Shown here piece by piece: positions 58,031 through 64,000 of a DNA stretch of 64,000 bases; positions within the stretch are counted from its first letter, which is position 1, and the number at the start of each line of letters is the position of its first letter. Origin of the DNA: Meiothermus sp. (GTDB lineage: Bacteria > Deinococcota > Deinococci > Deinococcales > Thermaceae); contig BPIL01000009.1 in the NCBI GenBank assembly GCA_026004095.1, forward strand, positions 62,001-126,000, given 5' to 3'. The translations under genes and the position numbers were made by a program. The notes beneath the pieces were generated by a model. That model saw nothing but the letters and a program-made list of their open reading frames with translations. It had not been told where the DNA came from and did no database searches.

Positions 58031-58098
58031 TGGCCCATAAAAAAGGAAACCCCGCCAGCGGACATCCCTCGGGTGAACGCTCACAGAGCGTCCCGGTA

Positions 58099-58120
58099 GG
58101 GGATCGTCCCTGGCCCTCCA
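58099..58120. repeat. 22-bp direct repeat, copy 2
   Basis: Exact copy of 57777-57798, in a ~200-nt gene-free stretch (58031-58228) that otherwise shows only a small stem ACGCTC/GAGCGT. Confidence 0.8.
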
Positions 58121-58228
58121 GATGGCCGCGGCGGAGCTAGCTACCCCTAAAGGGGTCGGATTGTCGGTTCTGCCTTCAAGGCCAGTACCTCAGCGGGCGC
58201 GGGGTCGGACCGCACCCGTCTGTCAGGG

Positions 58229-58444
58229 TCAGTTCTGCTGCTTCCAGATTCCCTCCCCCCAGGCCGCCAGGGAGCCGAAGCGCTCGTCGGCCAGGGCCGC
58301 CTCGAGGGTGGGGAAGTACTGCCACTCCACCCCCCAGGGGTGGTCAATCGTCCCCATCGCCCCGCCCCAGTCGGGGTTGGCGCGGGTGAGGGTCCGATTC
58401 CCCTCTTTGACCATGTACCCAGCACCTGCTTTTTTGTATTCCAT
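58229..58444 (-). CDS. Hypothetical protein (71 aa)
   Basis: MEYKKAGAGYMVKEGNRTLTR..., GGAGGTAAGC before ATG 58444. Aromatic-rich centre (WGVEWQYFPTLEAALADERFGS). Not recognised. Confidence 0.55.
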   Translation of the reverse strand: MEYKKAGAGYMVKEGNRTLTRANPDWGGAMGTIDHPWGVEWQYFPTLEAALADERFGSLAAWGEGIWKQQN

Positions 58445-58453
58445 GCTTACCTC

Positions 58454-58621
58454 CTACTCCTCTACCGCTAAAGCCTGGGCGACTTCCAGCCGCCCCAACC
58501 GCCGCTCGATCTTGTGGGCAGCCCGTTTCAGCGAGCGCACCTCGTCCAGCCGGAATGAAACGTACTTGCGCTCCGAGAGCAACATGTTCAACCGACGCCG
58601 CGCTTTGATTTCACGATTCAT
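58454..58621 (-). CDS. Small basic helical protein (55 aa)
   Basis: From ATG 58621 with GGAGGTCAGC upstream: MNREIKARRRLNMLLSERKY then helical, basic to mixed. Could bind nucleic acid. Not recognised. Confidence 0.5.
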   Translation of the reverse strand: MNREIKARRRLNMLLSERKYVSFRLDEVRSLKRAAHKIERRLGRLEVAQALAVEE

Positions 58622-58646
58622 GCTGACCTCCTTCACCCAAAGAAGC

Positions 58647-58666
58647 GGGGCGGCCTCTGCCGCCCC
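58647..58666. repeat. GC-rich intergenic hairpin, family A
   Basis: GGGGCGGC-CTCT-GCCGCCCC between the 55-residue gene and the macro-domain gene. Confidence 0.7.
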
Positions 58667-58671
58667 CTGGT

Positions 58672-59184
58672 CTATTTGCGGTACAGCCGTACCCGCTCCC
58701 CCAGGGGCCCCTGGGTGTACCGGGACCTCCCGGTCCCGCAGGGGATCGTCCCCAACTCCTCTTCCAGCACCCCCAGCACCGCCTCCGGCTCCAGCCCCCC
58801 CAGCCCGATGCCGGGGAAGGCCAGGTGAACGGTGGGGGTAGGGTGGGCCTCGAGCCACCTGGCCAGCCGTCCGGCGCTGTAGCGGATCAGCTCGAGGTCG
58901 CTCCCCTGGCGGAAGTCCAGCTTGCTCTGGAAGGCTCCGTATAGCTGCCCCTCCAGCCGCACTGCCACGAAGCCGTAGCGCCAGAAGCGGCCCACCCGCA
59001 CCCCCTCCCGCTCGATCCGACGGGCCAGGGCTTGCCGTATACGGGGCTGATGTTGGGCCAGGGCCAGGGCGGCCCCGGCCCCCATGACCAGCCCGACAGG
59101 GGTGATGACCCCGTTGGTGGGGGCCACCACCACCCCCGCCGGGTCGGAGAGCCCTCTGAGGAAGTTGCCCCTAACGATGTTCAT
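58672..59184 (-). CDS. Macro-domain-like protein
   Basis: 170 residues from ATG 59184. MNIVRGNFLRGLSDPAGVVV, APTNGVITPVGLVMGAGAALALA (the macro-domain Asn-Gly-rich ligand loop) and LAFPGIGLGGLEPEAVL (second loop). Macro domains bind or remove ADP-ribose; on phages and plasmids they may counter ADP-ribose-based defence. A family B inverted repeat lies just upstream. Confidence 0.7.
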   Translation of the reverse strand: MNIVRGNFLRGLSDPAGVVVAPTNGVITPVGLVMGAGAALALAQHQPRIRQALARRIEREGVRVGRFWRYGFVAVRLEGQLYGAFQSKLDFRQGSDLELIRYSAGRLARWLEAHPTPTVHLAFPGIGLGGLEPEAVLGVLEEELGTIPCGTGRSRYTQGPLGERVRLYRK

Positions 59185-59205
59185 GCCTCCGCCGCCTCCT
59201 GGCGC

Positions 59206-59256
59206 GGTTCTTGCCCCCTCGAAACATCTGGATACGGCATAAGGGGGCAAGAAACC
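59206..59256. repeat. Long inverted repeat, family B
   Basis: TTCTTGCCCCCT and AGGGGGCAAGAA with ~23 nt between; outer bases GGTT/AACC also nearly pair. Confidence 0.7.
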
Positions 59257-59651
59257 TACCACCGCCGCATGACCTCGATAGCCTCATCCAGACGATCCAG
59301 CAACCGATCCAGCCGCGCCCGCTGCTCCCTGAACTCCCCCATCAGTACCCGGAAACGCTCCGGGGCGATCATCCCCTCCGGTGGGCTCCAGCCCTTGCCG
59401 AGGTAGTGCTCCTGCTTCTTCCCCTCCCGGTGCTCCACCAGGTAGGGGTAGGGGCCGTGCAGCGCTCCCCGAGTGCAGCGGCATTTGTCCTTGCCGCAGG
59501 TCTTCTTCTTCCAGACCACCCGCATGGGGATCAGGCCCTCCAGCCGGGCCTGGGCCTGCTCGAGGTCGCGCTGGGCCTCCTCAATGCGGGCCAGCAGGTT
59601 GTCCAGCGCCCGCACCGCCCGCTCCCGTTCTTGCCCCAGTTGGATTGCCAT
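59256..59651 (-). CDS. DUF6788-like coiled-coil protein with Cys cluster
   Basis: 131 residues: coiled coil (~1-42), KKKTCGKDKCRCTRGALHGPYPYLVEH (Cys-x4-Cys-x-Cys, probable zinc site), then a second coiled coil. TACTAT lies 5 nt before ATG 59651, so it may be leaderless. The Cys-rich KC.C....HGPY segment is typical of plasmid-borne DUF6788-type proteins. Confidence 0.65.
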   Translation of the reverse strand: MAIQLGQERERAVRALDNLLARIEEAQRDLEQAQARLEGLIPMRVVWKKKTCGKDKCRCTRGALHGPYPYLVEHREGKKQEHYLGKGWSPPEGMIAPERFRVLMGEFREQRARLDRLLDRLDEAIEVMRRW

Positions 59652-59672
59652 ACTTAATAGTACGGGGGCAAG
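59630..59672. repeat. Long inverted repeat, family B, across a gene start
   Basis: CTTGCCCC (59630-59637) and GGGGGCAAG (59664-59672) flank TACTAT and the ATG of the 131-residue gene. Confidence 0.5.
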
Positions 59673-59674
59673 CC

Positions 59675-59854
59675 TCAGGCCGCATCGCGCTGCAACCGCT
59701 TGAGCCGCTGCAACAACGCCAGCAGCGCCGGCGAGACCCGCCCGCTGGCGACCACCTCAAACTCCCCGTCCTGCTCGATCCACCCGTAGTACAGGTGCTC
59801 CTCCAGCAGAAGGAGCAGCGCCTTGAGCTCCTGGGGGGATAGCTCCACCTTCAT
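59675..59854 (-). CDS. HYGWIEQ-family small protein, copy 2
   Basis: 59 residues: MKVELSPQELKALLLLLEEHLYYGWIEQDGEFEVVASGRVSPALL. Paralogue of 55621. It overlaps the upstream 45-residue gene by 4 nt. Confidence 0.65.
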   Translation of the reverse strand: MKVELSPQELKALLLLLEEHLYYGWIEQDGEFEVVASGRVSPALLALLQRLKRLQRDAA

Positions 59855-59988
59855 GCTTCCTCCTTGAGGGCCGCCCGCAAGCGGGCCCCACGGGTGTGCA
59901 TCCGCTTGTGCCGCTTGTCCTTGTGGGTCTGGGTGGCCCGCCCCCGGCCCCACTCGTGGCCGCGGGCAAAATCAAGCCGTTTGTTCAT
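59851..59988 (-). CDS. Small very basic protein (45 aa)
   Basis: From ATG 59988 with AAGGAGGAAGC upstream. MNKRLDFARGHEWGRGRATQ, then Lys/Arg/His-rich. Likely nucleic-acid binding; not recognised. Confidence 0.5.
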   Translation of the reverse strand: MNKRLDFARGHEWGRGRATQTHKDKRHKRMHTRGARLRAALKEEA

Positions 59989-60057
59989 GCTTCCTCCTTG
60001 TGGACAAAAGACTGTGGCCGGGGCTTGCACCCCGGCCACTACGGTTTGTTCGTCGGC

Positions 60058-60501
60058 TCAGACCAGCACCACCTCGAGCCCCTCTGCCCGAGCCGCCGCG
60101 GCCTGATCCTGATCGGCGGTCCAGAACTCGAGCTGCCCTGGCTGGAGGCCCGCCGCCCGCACGATGCTCAGGGCGGTGGCCAGGTGCATGGCGTCGTAGG
60201 CCCGCAAGGTGTAGCTGAGAAGCAGTCGCCGGGCCTCGAGGTAGGTGGCAGGCTGGGGGGCTACCCAGCGGTACCCGACGGCGGCGTGGGCCTCGAAGGC
60301 GGCCAGGGCCAGCTTTACCTCGGCGGTGGTAAAAACCCCGCTGCGCTCCTTGGTTCGCAAGGCCGAGGTGACCTCGACGGGGGTCAGGGTGCTGCTGAGC
60401 ACCGGCAGGGCTTCTTCCAGCCGGGCCATAACCCGCTCGGCCCCGGCCTCCCACGGGTCGTAGCGCTTGACCAGGGCGGAGGTGTCGAAGTAGGACGCCA
60501 T
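60058..60501 (-). CDS. vapC: PIN-domain ribonuclease toxin (VapC-like)
   Basis: 147 residues with all PIN acidic positions: YFDTSALVKRY (Asp6), TPVEVTSAL (Glu43), RAYDAMHLATAL (Asp~103) and WTADQDQ (Asp~129). Expected to cut tRNA or other RNA when released from its antitoxin. It lies 8 nt after the antitoxin gene. Confidence 0.88.
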   Translation of the reverse strand: MASYFDTSALVKRYDPWEAGAERVMARLEEALPVLSSTLTPVEVTSALRTKERSGVFTTAEVKLALAAFEAHAAVGYRWVAPQPATYLEARRLLLSYTLRAYDAMHLATALSIVRAAGLQPGQLEFWTADQDQAAAARAEGLEVVLV

Positions 60502-60509
60502 GGGCCGCG

Positions 60510-60806
60510 CTACCCCCGGTCCTTGCGTTCTGCCAGCACCGCCTGGCTCAGCCCCAGTTGGCGCCGTCCAATCCGTTGCAGGTATCGCCGGTAGGCAGCA
60601 TCGGCCTGCGCCGGGCTGCCCACCACCGCCGGGGGCTCGAGCATCCCCTGGCGCCAGAGCGCATCCAGCACCGGGTCGGGGGACTCCGGCAGGGCATCCA
60701 GCGCCTCGCGGATGATCTCCGCCTCACTGCGCCCCGTTGCCCTGGCCAGCCGCTTCAGCTTGGCTTCCTGCTCGGGGGCGAGGTAGACCTGTTTGCGAAC
60801 CATCAT
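60510..60806 (-). CDS. vapB: Ribbon-helix-helix antitoxin (VapB-like)
   Basis: 98 residues from ATG 60806 (60803 possible). MVRKQVYLAPEQEAKLKRLARATGRSEAEIIREAL is a ribbon-helix-helix; the C-terminal half would wrap the toxin. TATAAT at 60820-60815 lies 8 nt upstream, so the mRNA is nearly leaderless and the earlier TTG start is unlikely. Paired with the PIN toxin downstream. Confidence 0.82.
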   Translation of the reverse strand: MMVRKQVYLAPEQEAKLKRLARATGRSEAEIIREALDALPESPDPVLDALWRQGMLEPPAVVGSPAQADAAYRRYLQRIGRRQLGLSQAVLAERKDRG

Positions 60807-60815
60807 ACATCGCAA

Positions 60816-61049
60816 TTATACATCGCCATCCTGCCGGGCCCGGTAGTAGGTGGTGCGGTACTGGAAATCCGGCTCCTCAGTCTTGCGCAGCCCCGGCGTC
60901 TCCACCGAGAGCAGCGGCGTTGCGCCCGCCGGGAGGCCCGGTTGGCAATGGCCCAGCTCCAGGCCGTGCCGGGCCAGGATGGCTTTCTTCTCGGCCTCGT
61001 AGCGTTGCTCCTGCGCTTCATAGTCGGCTTTTGCGGGATTGATGCACAT
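60816..61049 (-). CDS. Hypothetical protein (77 aa)
   Basis: MCINPAKADYEAQEQRYEAEKKAIL..., helical N-terminus, GAGGAACC before ATG. Its end covers the promoter of the vapBC pair. Not recognised. Confidence 0.55.
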   Translation of the reverse strand: MCINPAKADYEAQEQRYEAEKKAILARHGLELGHCQPGLPAGATPLLSVETPGLRKTEEPDFQYRTTYYRARQDGDV

Positions 61050-61058
61050 GGTTCCTCC

Positions 61059-61355
61059 TCACCACTCGGCGGGCAGCTCGGGCCCTTCCAGGTCGCGCCA
61101 CTCCACCGCCTCGTCCGGCTCGGGGGGGTCGTAGCCCGTCGGCTTGGGATGGAGCCGCACCACCGGGTCGCTGAGCAGCGGGGGCGTGAAGCGGCAGCCC
61201 CAGACCTCGCGGTACTCCCCGTCCTCGACCCACACCAGCAGGTGGGGCCACTCCAGGAGCTCGTCTTCCAACCCCAGGCTCTCCAGCACCGGCTGCCGAT
61301 CCTGCGAGTCGCTCAGAAGCATGTAGCGGTCATCCTGCAAGTCTGCTACCTGCAT
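61059..61355 (-). CDS. Hypothetical protein, mosaic of two families
   Basis: 98 residues. WPHLLVWVEDGEYREVWGCRF matches the protein at 55851, while the ending VEWRDLEGPELPAEW matches the MazG-like protein at 53451. AGGAGAAAG precedes ATG. Looks like a recombined paralogue. Confidence 0.6.
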   Translation of the reverse strand: MQVADLQDDRYMLLSDSQDRQPVLESLGLEDELLEWPHLLVWVEDGEYREVWGCRFTPPLLSDPVVRLHPKPTGYDPPEPDEAVEWRDLEGPELPAEW

Positions 61356-61391
61356 ACTTTCTCCTTTTTTGTTTCTGAAAGGTCCGGTTCA

Positions 61392-61931
61392 TCAGGAGTA
61401 CCAACAGCTTTGATGCCCGATCTGCTCTTCCAGCCACGTGCATACCTCTTCCCTATCCAGCAGCACGTCCTCCAAAGCCGCTCCCGCTATGAGCGCCTCA
61501 GCCATCTCCTCAAGACTTTTTCCCACCAGCACCGGCGGATGCCGCTCAAACCACTCGGGCGCGAACCAGTAACCCTTGTCGGGGTGCAGGGTGGGAAGCG
61601 CCCATAGCTGGGTTTGCAATTTCAGCAAGGCCAGCAAGCCTTGAGCGTGGAGGCTGAACCCGTCGTAGTGGGCCCGGATCTGGCCCAGGCACTCCTGCGC
61701 CTCTGGGCTCTGGAGGTAGGCATCTATGGCCTCGCTGTCGGGATTGGCCTCGCACCCAGGGGGCCGCAACGGGAGCCAGGCCGCGTGGGCCGGGCAGACC
61801 TGAACCCCGGTCTCGACCCATACCACCCGGGCCTGTCCCCGGCGCAGATCCACTTCCAGGCGGTATGCGGCGTCTGGGTTGGGGCTGAGGTAGCGCAGCC
61901 GGGGATTGAGGTGGTGTGGGCCGGGTAGCAT
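61392..61931 (-). CDS. Hypothetical protein (179 aa)
   Basis: Starts MLPGPHHLNPRLRYLSPNPD; middle rich in Trp/Leu; ends GHQSCWYS. It follows the Api92-like gene by 3 nt. Not recognised. Confidence 0.6.
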   Translation of the reverse strand: MLPGPHHLNPRLRYLSPNPDAAYRLEVDLRRGQARVVWVETGVQVCPAHAAWLPLRPPGCEANPDSEAIDAYLQSPEAQECLGQIRAHYDGFSLHAQGLLALLKLQTQLWALPTLHPDKGYWFAPEWFERHPPVLVGKSLEEMAEALIAGAALEDVLLDREEVCTWLEEQIGHQSCWYS

Positions 61932-61934
61932 GGC

Positions 61935-62495
61935 TCAGTCCTCCCGCTCCTCTGGCTCCCACTCCGCCTCTTCGATCAGCACCCCCCCTGCAAAGCGGCA
62001 CCGGCCCGCGTACCCCTCCCAGCCTTCTTCGTACTCCAGCTCCAGGGTCAGCCGGGGGTGTTGCGCGGCCATGGCCCTGACCACCGGGATGGGCGGGGAC
62101 CAGGCGGTGCTGAACCGATAGATAAGCGCCCCCGCTTCCTCCTCCAGCTCGGGCTGGTTGGCATCCCAGCGGGTGCCCCAGTGGTCGTAACACCAGTTCA
62201 TTCCCCCGATCTCGTACCCGCTTTTTTCGGGGGCATTGAGTTCCTTTTTGAGCTCGGCAACTTCCCGGTCTGTTGGAATCCGCCCCAGGATTCGCTTGCG
62301 AACCGCAATGGCCCGGGTATAAGCGATGTGGGCTTTGTCCAGCCGGGCGTACTCTTCGGGATAGGGCACGAAAGCGTGGAAGGTCAGCACCCCTGGATCG
62401 CCAAAGGCGTTGGGTCCCTCGGCTTTCTGCCGGAAGGCGGCCAGCTCCTCGGGGCTGCCGGTGACCACCAGCGTGCTAAAACACCAGTTGGGCAT
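61935..62495 (-). CDS. Api92-like / DUF1281-type protein
   Basis: 186 residues from ATG 62495. MPNWCFSTLVVTGSPEELAAF and GGMNWCYDHWGTRWDANQPE match the MPNWC...W...WGTKWD pattern of phage Api92-like proteins, a ferredoxin-like fold common on conjugative elements, function unknown. It overlaps the ThiF-like gene by 20 nt. Confidence 0.75.
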   Translation of the reverse strand: MPNWCFSTLVVTGSPEELAAFRQKAEGPNAFGDPGVLTFHAFVPYPEEYARLDKAHIAYTRAIAVRKRILGRIPTDREVAELKKELNAPEKSGYEIGGMNWCYDHWGTRWDANQPELEEEAGALIYRFSTAWSPPIPVVRAMAAQHPRLTLELEYEEGWEGYAGRCRFAGGVLIEEAEWEPEERED

Positions 62496-63159
62496 AGCTA
62501 TTTTCCTTTCGTACAGGCACAGAGCGCACCGACCCGCGCTCCAGGTCGAAAAACACCCCCAGGTATTTGGGCGTACCATCTTTGATGACCTGCCAGGCCA
62601 GCTCCGCCGCCCAGATGGCCGCCATGTCGTTGACCAGCAGATCCTGCCGCATGACGGCCTCCAGCGCCGAGCAGGAGGGCCGGTGGTCGTCCTCCCCCTC
62701 GATGAGCTCCGGGAGCCGTTGGTGGGGGTAGGGCATCTGGGCGGTGCCGCGCCCCAGCAAGACCTGGCCGTGGCGCACGTCGTTGCCCATGTCCAGCCAC
62801 CACAGCACGGAGGTGCCGATGGCCTCGGCGATGGCCCGTCGGGCCTGCCGGCTGTCCACCGCGCTGATCACCAGCTGCACCCCGTGCAGGTCGGCGGGCC
62901 GGAAGGCCCGCGCCCGCCACTCCCAGTCCAGGCCATAGGCCAGGTTGATCCGGCTGATCAGCACCTCGGCTTTGGGGCGACCCAGATCGCCCGGCAGGAA
63001 AGCCTGCCGGACCAGGTTGGCCTCGCTTACCGTGTCGGGATCAATCAGCACCAGCTGGAGCGGGTTGCGCCCCAGGATATTGAGCACCATCTGGGCCCGC
63101 ACCAGGGAGACCAGCAGCTTGGAGCCGTTGCCCCCTGCGCCTACCATCACGATCTGCAT
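62476..63159 (-). CDS. PRTRC-type ThiF/E1-like adenylyltransferase
   Basis: 227 residues from ATG 63159. VMVGAGGNGSKLL (6-16) is the nucleotide-binding glycine loop, LVLIDPDTVSEANLVRQAF the metal/substrate segment, and RPSCSALEAVMRQDLLVND carries the conserved Cys. This is the pattern of ThiF proteins in PRTRC (ParB-related, ThiF-related cassette) systems on plasmids. The other PRTRC genes (ParB-like, E2-like) are not within the window but could lie beyond 64 kb. It follows the SWIM protein gene by 2 nt. Confidence 0.8.
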   Translation of the reverse strand: MQIVMVGAGGNGSKLLVSLVRAQMVLNILGRNPLQLVLIDPDTVSEANLVRQAFLPGDLGRPKAEVLISRINLAYGLDWEWRARAFRPADLHGVQLVISAVDSRQARRAIAEAIGTSVLWWLDMGNDVRHGQVLLGRGTAQMPYPHQRLPELIEGEDDHRPSCSALEAVMRQDLLVNDMAAIWAAELAWQVIKDGTPKYLGVFFDLERGSVRSVPVRKENSYAQLVF

Positions 63160-63161
63160 GG

Positions 63162-63431
63162 CTACACCGCCATTCGCAAGGGCTTGGGGACTTTCTGCTC
63201 CGAGCGTTCCAGCAGGATCGAGGCCAGCAGGTGCTTGCAAGCGTGGCCTTTTTCGGCATCCGGGCAGGTGCATTCCCCGTCACCGGTGTTCACCAGGTAC
63301 AGCGCGGTGCCTTCCACCACATAGGTCTGGGGCAGGCCCTCTACCCGGTGAACCCTTCCGGCTTCCAGATAGGCTTCTGCCCGTTCCAGGCGATCCAGCA
63401 TCTCCTCAATGCGCTCGCGTCGGTTGTGCAT
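63162..63431 (-). CDS. Small SWIM-type zinc-finger protein
   Basis: 89 residues: helical N-terminus, then ALYLVNTGDGECTCPDAEKG and ACKH, giving CxC...CxH, the SWIM zinc-finger signature. SWIM domains bind DNA or proteins. Coupled to the ThiF-like gene. CAAGGAGGCAC precedes ATG. Confidence 0.75.
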   Translation of the reverse strand: MHNRRERIEEMLDRLERAEAYLEAGRVHRVEGLPQTYVVEGTALYLVNTGDGECTCPDAEKGHACKHLLASILLERSEQKVPKPLRMAV

Positions 63432-63477
63432 CGTGCCTCCTTGGGTTCCCCCGTTCGGTGGAACGGGGTGTGTCGGG

Positions 63478-63523
63478 TCTTGCCCCCTTTACAAAAGAAT
63501 GGGGGACGCAAAGGGGGCAAGAA
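63478..63523. repeat. Long inverted repeat, family B
   Basis: TCTTGCCCCCTTT and AAAGGGGGCAAGA arms, ~20 nt apart, between the DUF6915-like gene and the SWIM gene. Confidence 0.7.
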
Positions 63524-63532
63524 CGCTGTGCT

Positions 63533-63919
63533 TCAGTCTGTAGGGCCGGCCTTCCCCCCGGCCAGATCCGCCAGGGTCAGCCGGTTGACCTGCCGATCCA
63601 CCCCCCGGTGCATCCAGGGTTGCAGGGCGATGTGCCGGAACCACTCCTCCACGCTGGGGATGAAGCCCAGGTCCTCCCGCACGTGCTGCTCCCCGATGAG
63701 CCGCACCGGGACCTCCTTGCCCTGGGAGTTGCGCACGGTAACCCCGAAGACCCGCTCGGCCTCAAAGATGCCCTGGGCGTGGTGGCGCAGTGCCCGGTGG
63801 CGCGGGTCGGCCATCAGCTCCTTGGAGGCGTCGAACCACTGGTGAATGGCCAGGTAATCCTCCGGTGCGCCGCCGAAGCGCTTGGCCGAGGAAAGGGCGT
63901 GGTGGTAGGGGTGGCTCAT
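63533..63919 (-). CDS. DUF6915-like protein, copy 2
   Basis: 128 residues; near-identical to copy 1 at 44482 except for the last ~15 residues and a few substitutions. Overlaps the upstream DUF6878-like stop (ATGA), as in copy 1. Confidence 0.75.
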   Translation of the reverse strand: MSHPYHHALSSAKRFGGAPEDYLAIHQWFDASKELMADPRHRALRHHAQGIFEAERVFGVTVRNSQGKEVPVRLIGEQHVREDLGFIPSVEEWFRHIALQPWMHRGVDRQVNRLTLADLAGGKAGPTD

Positions 63920-64000
63920 AGCACCTCCTTGAGGCTGAAACGGTGCTTCTCGGTGCTGTAGTCAATGTAACGAACGTTGTTTTCCACCTCGATGGCCCCG
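63916..64000 (-). CDS. DUF6878-like protein, copy 3 (5' end outside window)
   Basis: Only the last 27 codons are present: AIEVENNVRYIDYSTEKHRF then SLKEVL. It matches the end of the 109-residue protein at 44868 (AELEVNTRYVDYETSSYELE). Same gene order as at 45 kb. Confidence 0.7.
   Translation of the reverse strand, partial: GAIEVENNVRYIDYSTEKHRFSLKEVL

Noticed and set aside
1..64000. CRISPR array
   Set aside because: No evenly spaced direct repeats of 24-40 nt with unique spacers were seen; the repeats present are intergenic hairpins at irregular distances, and no cas gene is present.

Overview
The window is high-GC DNA with frequent CTCGAG motifs. Its type IV pilus genes, SLH-domain porin and leaderless gene starts suggest a Thermaceae bacterium (Thermus/Meiothermus/Calidithermus group). 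This is inference from protein style, not a database match. There is no rRNA or ribosomal protein gene, so I cannot tell a chromosomal segment with integrated elements from a large plasmid.

Layout. 1-15.4 kb: a minus-strand type IV pilus locus. In transcription order it holds the assembly ATPase (own promoter), a PilM/PilN-like fusion, PilO, a PilP/GspC-like protein, the PilQ secretin, a secreted Pro-rich protein, PilC and a pilin-like protein, then a terminator. A separate leaderless promoter drives three very large prepilin-signal proteins, the last running off the left edge. 15.4-25 kb: an accessory block with an Abi_2/AbiF-like HEPN protein behind a hairpin leader, a tyrosine recombinase beside a perfect 30-bp palindrome, a possible replication initiator with a long structured leader, two SF2 helicases, a SLOG-fold protein, an NlpC/P60 hydrolase and a PrimPol-like protein translationally coupled to a helicase. 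25-40.2 kb: RecD2-like helicase, ClpX-like unfoldase, Fur-family regulator, two PilT-type ATPases, a lipoprotein, an SLH porin, membrane proteins and an HD-GYP protein.

40.2-64 kb is a mobile-element-like region with almost every gene on the minus strand. It has a Rad52-type annealing protein, a replication protein whose coding DNA contains three 17-bp palindromic iterons, a DnaC/IstB-like helicase loader, an ArdC-like antirestriction protein, VapBC, a macro-domain protein, a PRTRC-type ThiF protein next to a SWIM zinc-finger protein, and many small proteins. The small genes fall into recurring paralogue families, often separated by near-identical GC-rich hairpins, as if assembled by repeated duplication. 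Two intergenic stretches look like stand-alone structured RNAs with their own promoter and terminator (about 40.65-41.11 kb and 48.60-48.82 kb).

At 51.2-53.4 kb there is a scar: a truncated GmrSD-like (DUF262/DUF1524) gene, a helicase N-terminal fragment, a decayed IS transposase, and a tRNA-Met 5' half lying directly against an intact tRNA-Thr(CGT).

How the parts fit: the left part builds and powers pili (extension ATPase, two retraction-type ATPases, secretin, minor pilins). The right part looks like the replication, stability and host-interaction region of a plasmid or integrative element. A shared promoter style, a -10 hexamer 6 nt before the start codon often with a GAAAAnTTTTTC tract just upstream, links genes across the left 40 kb.
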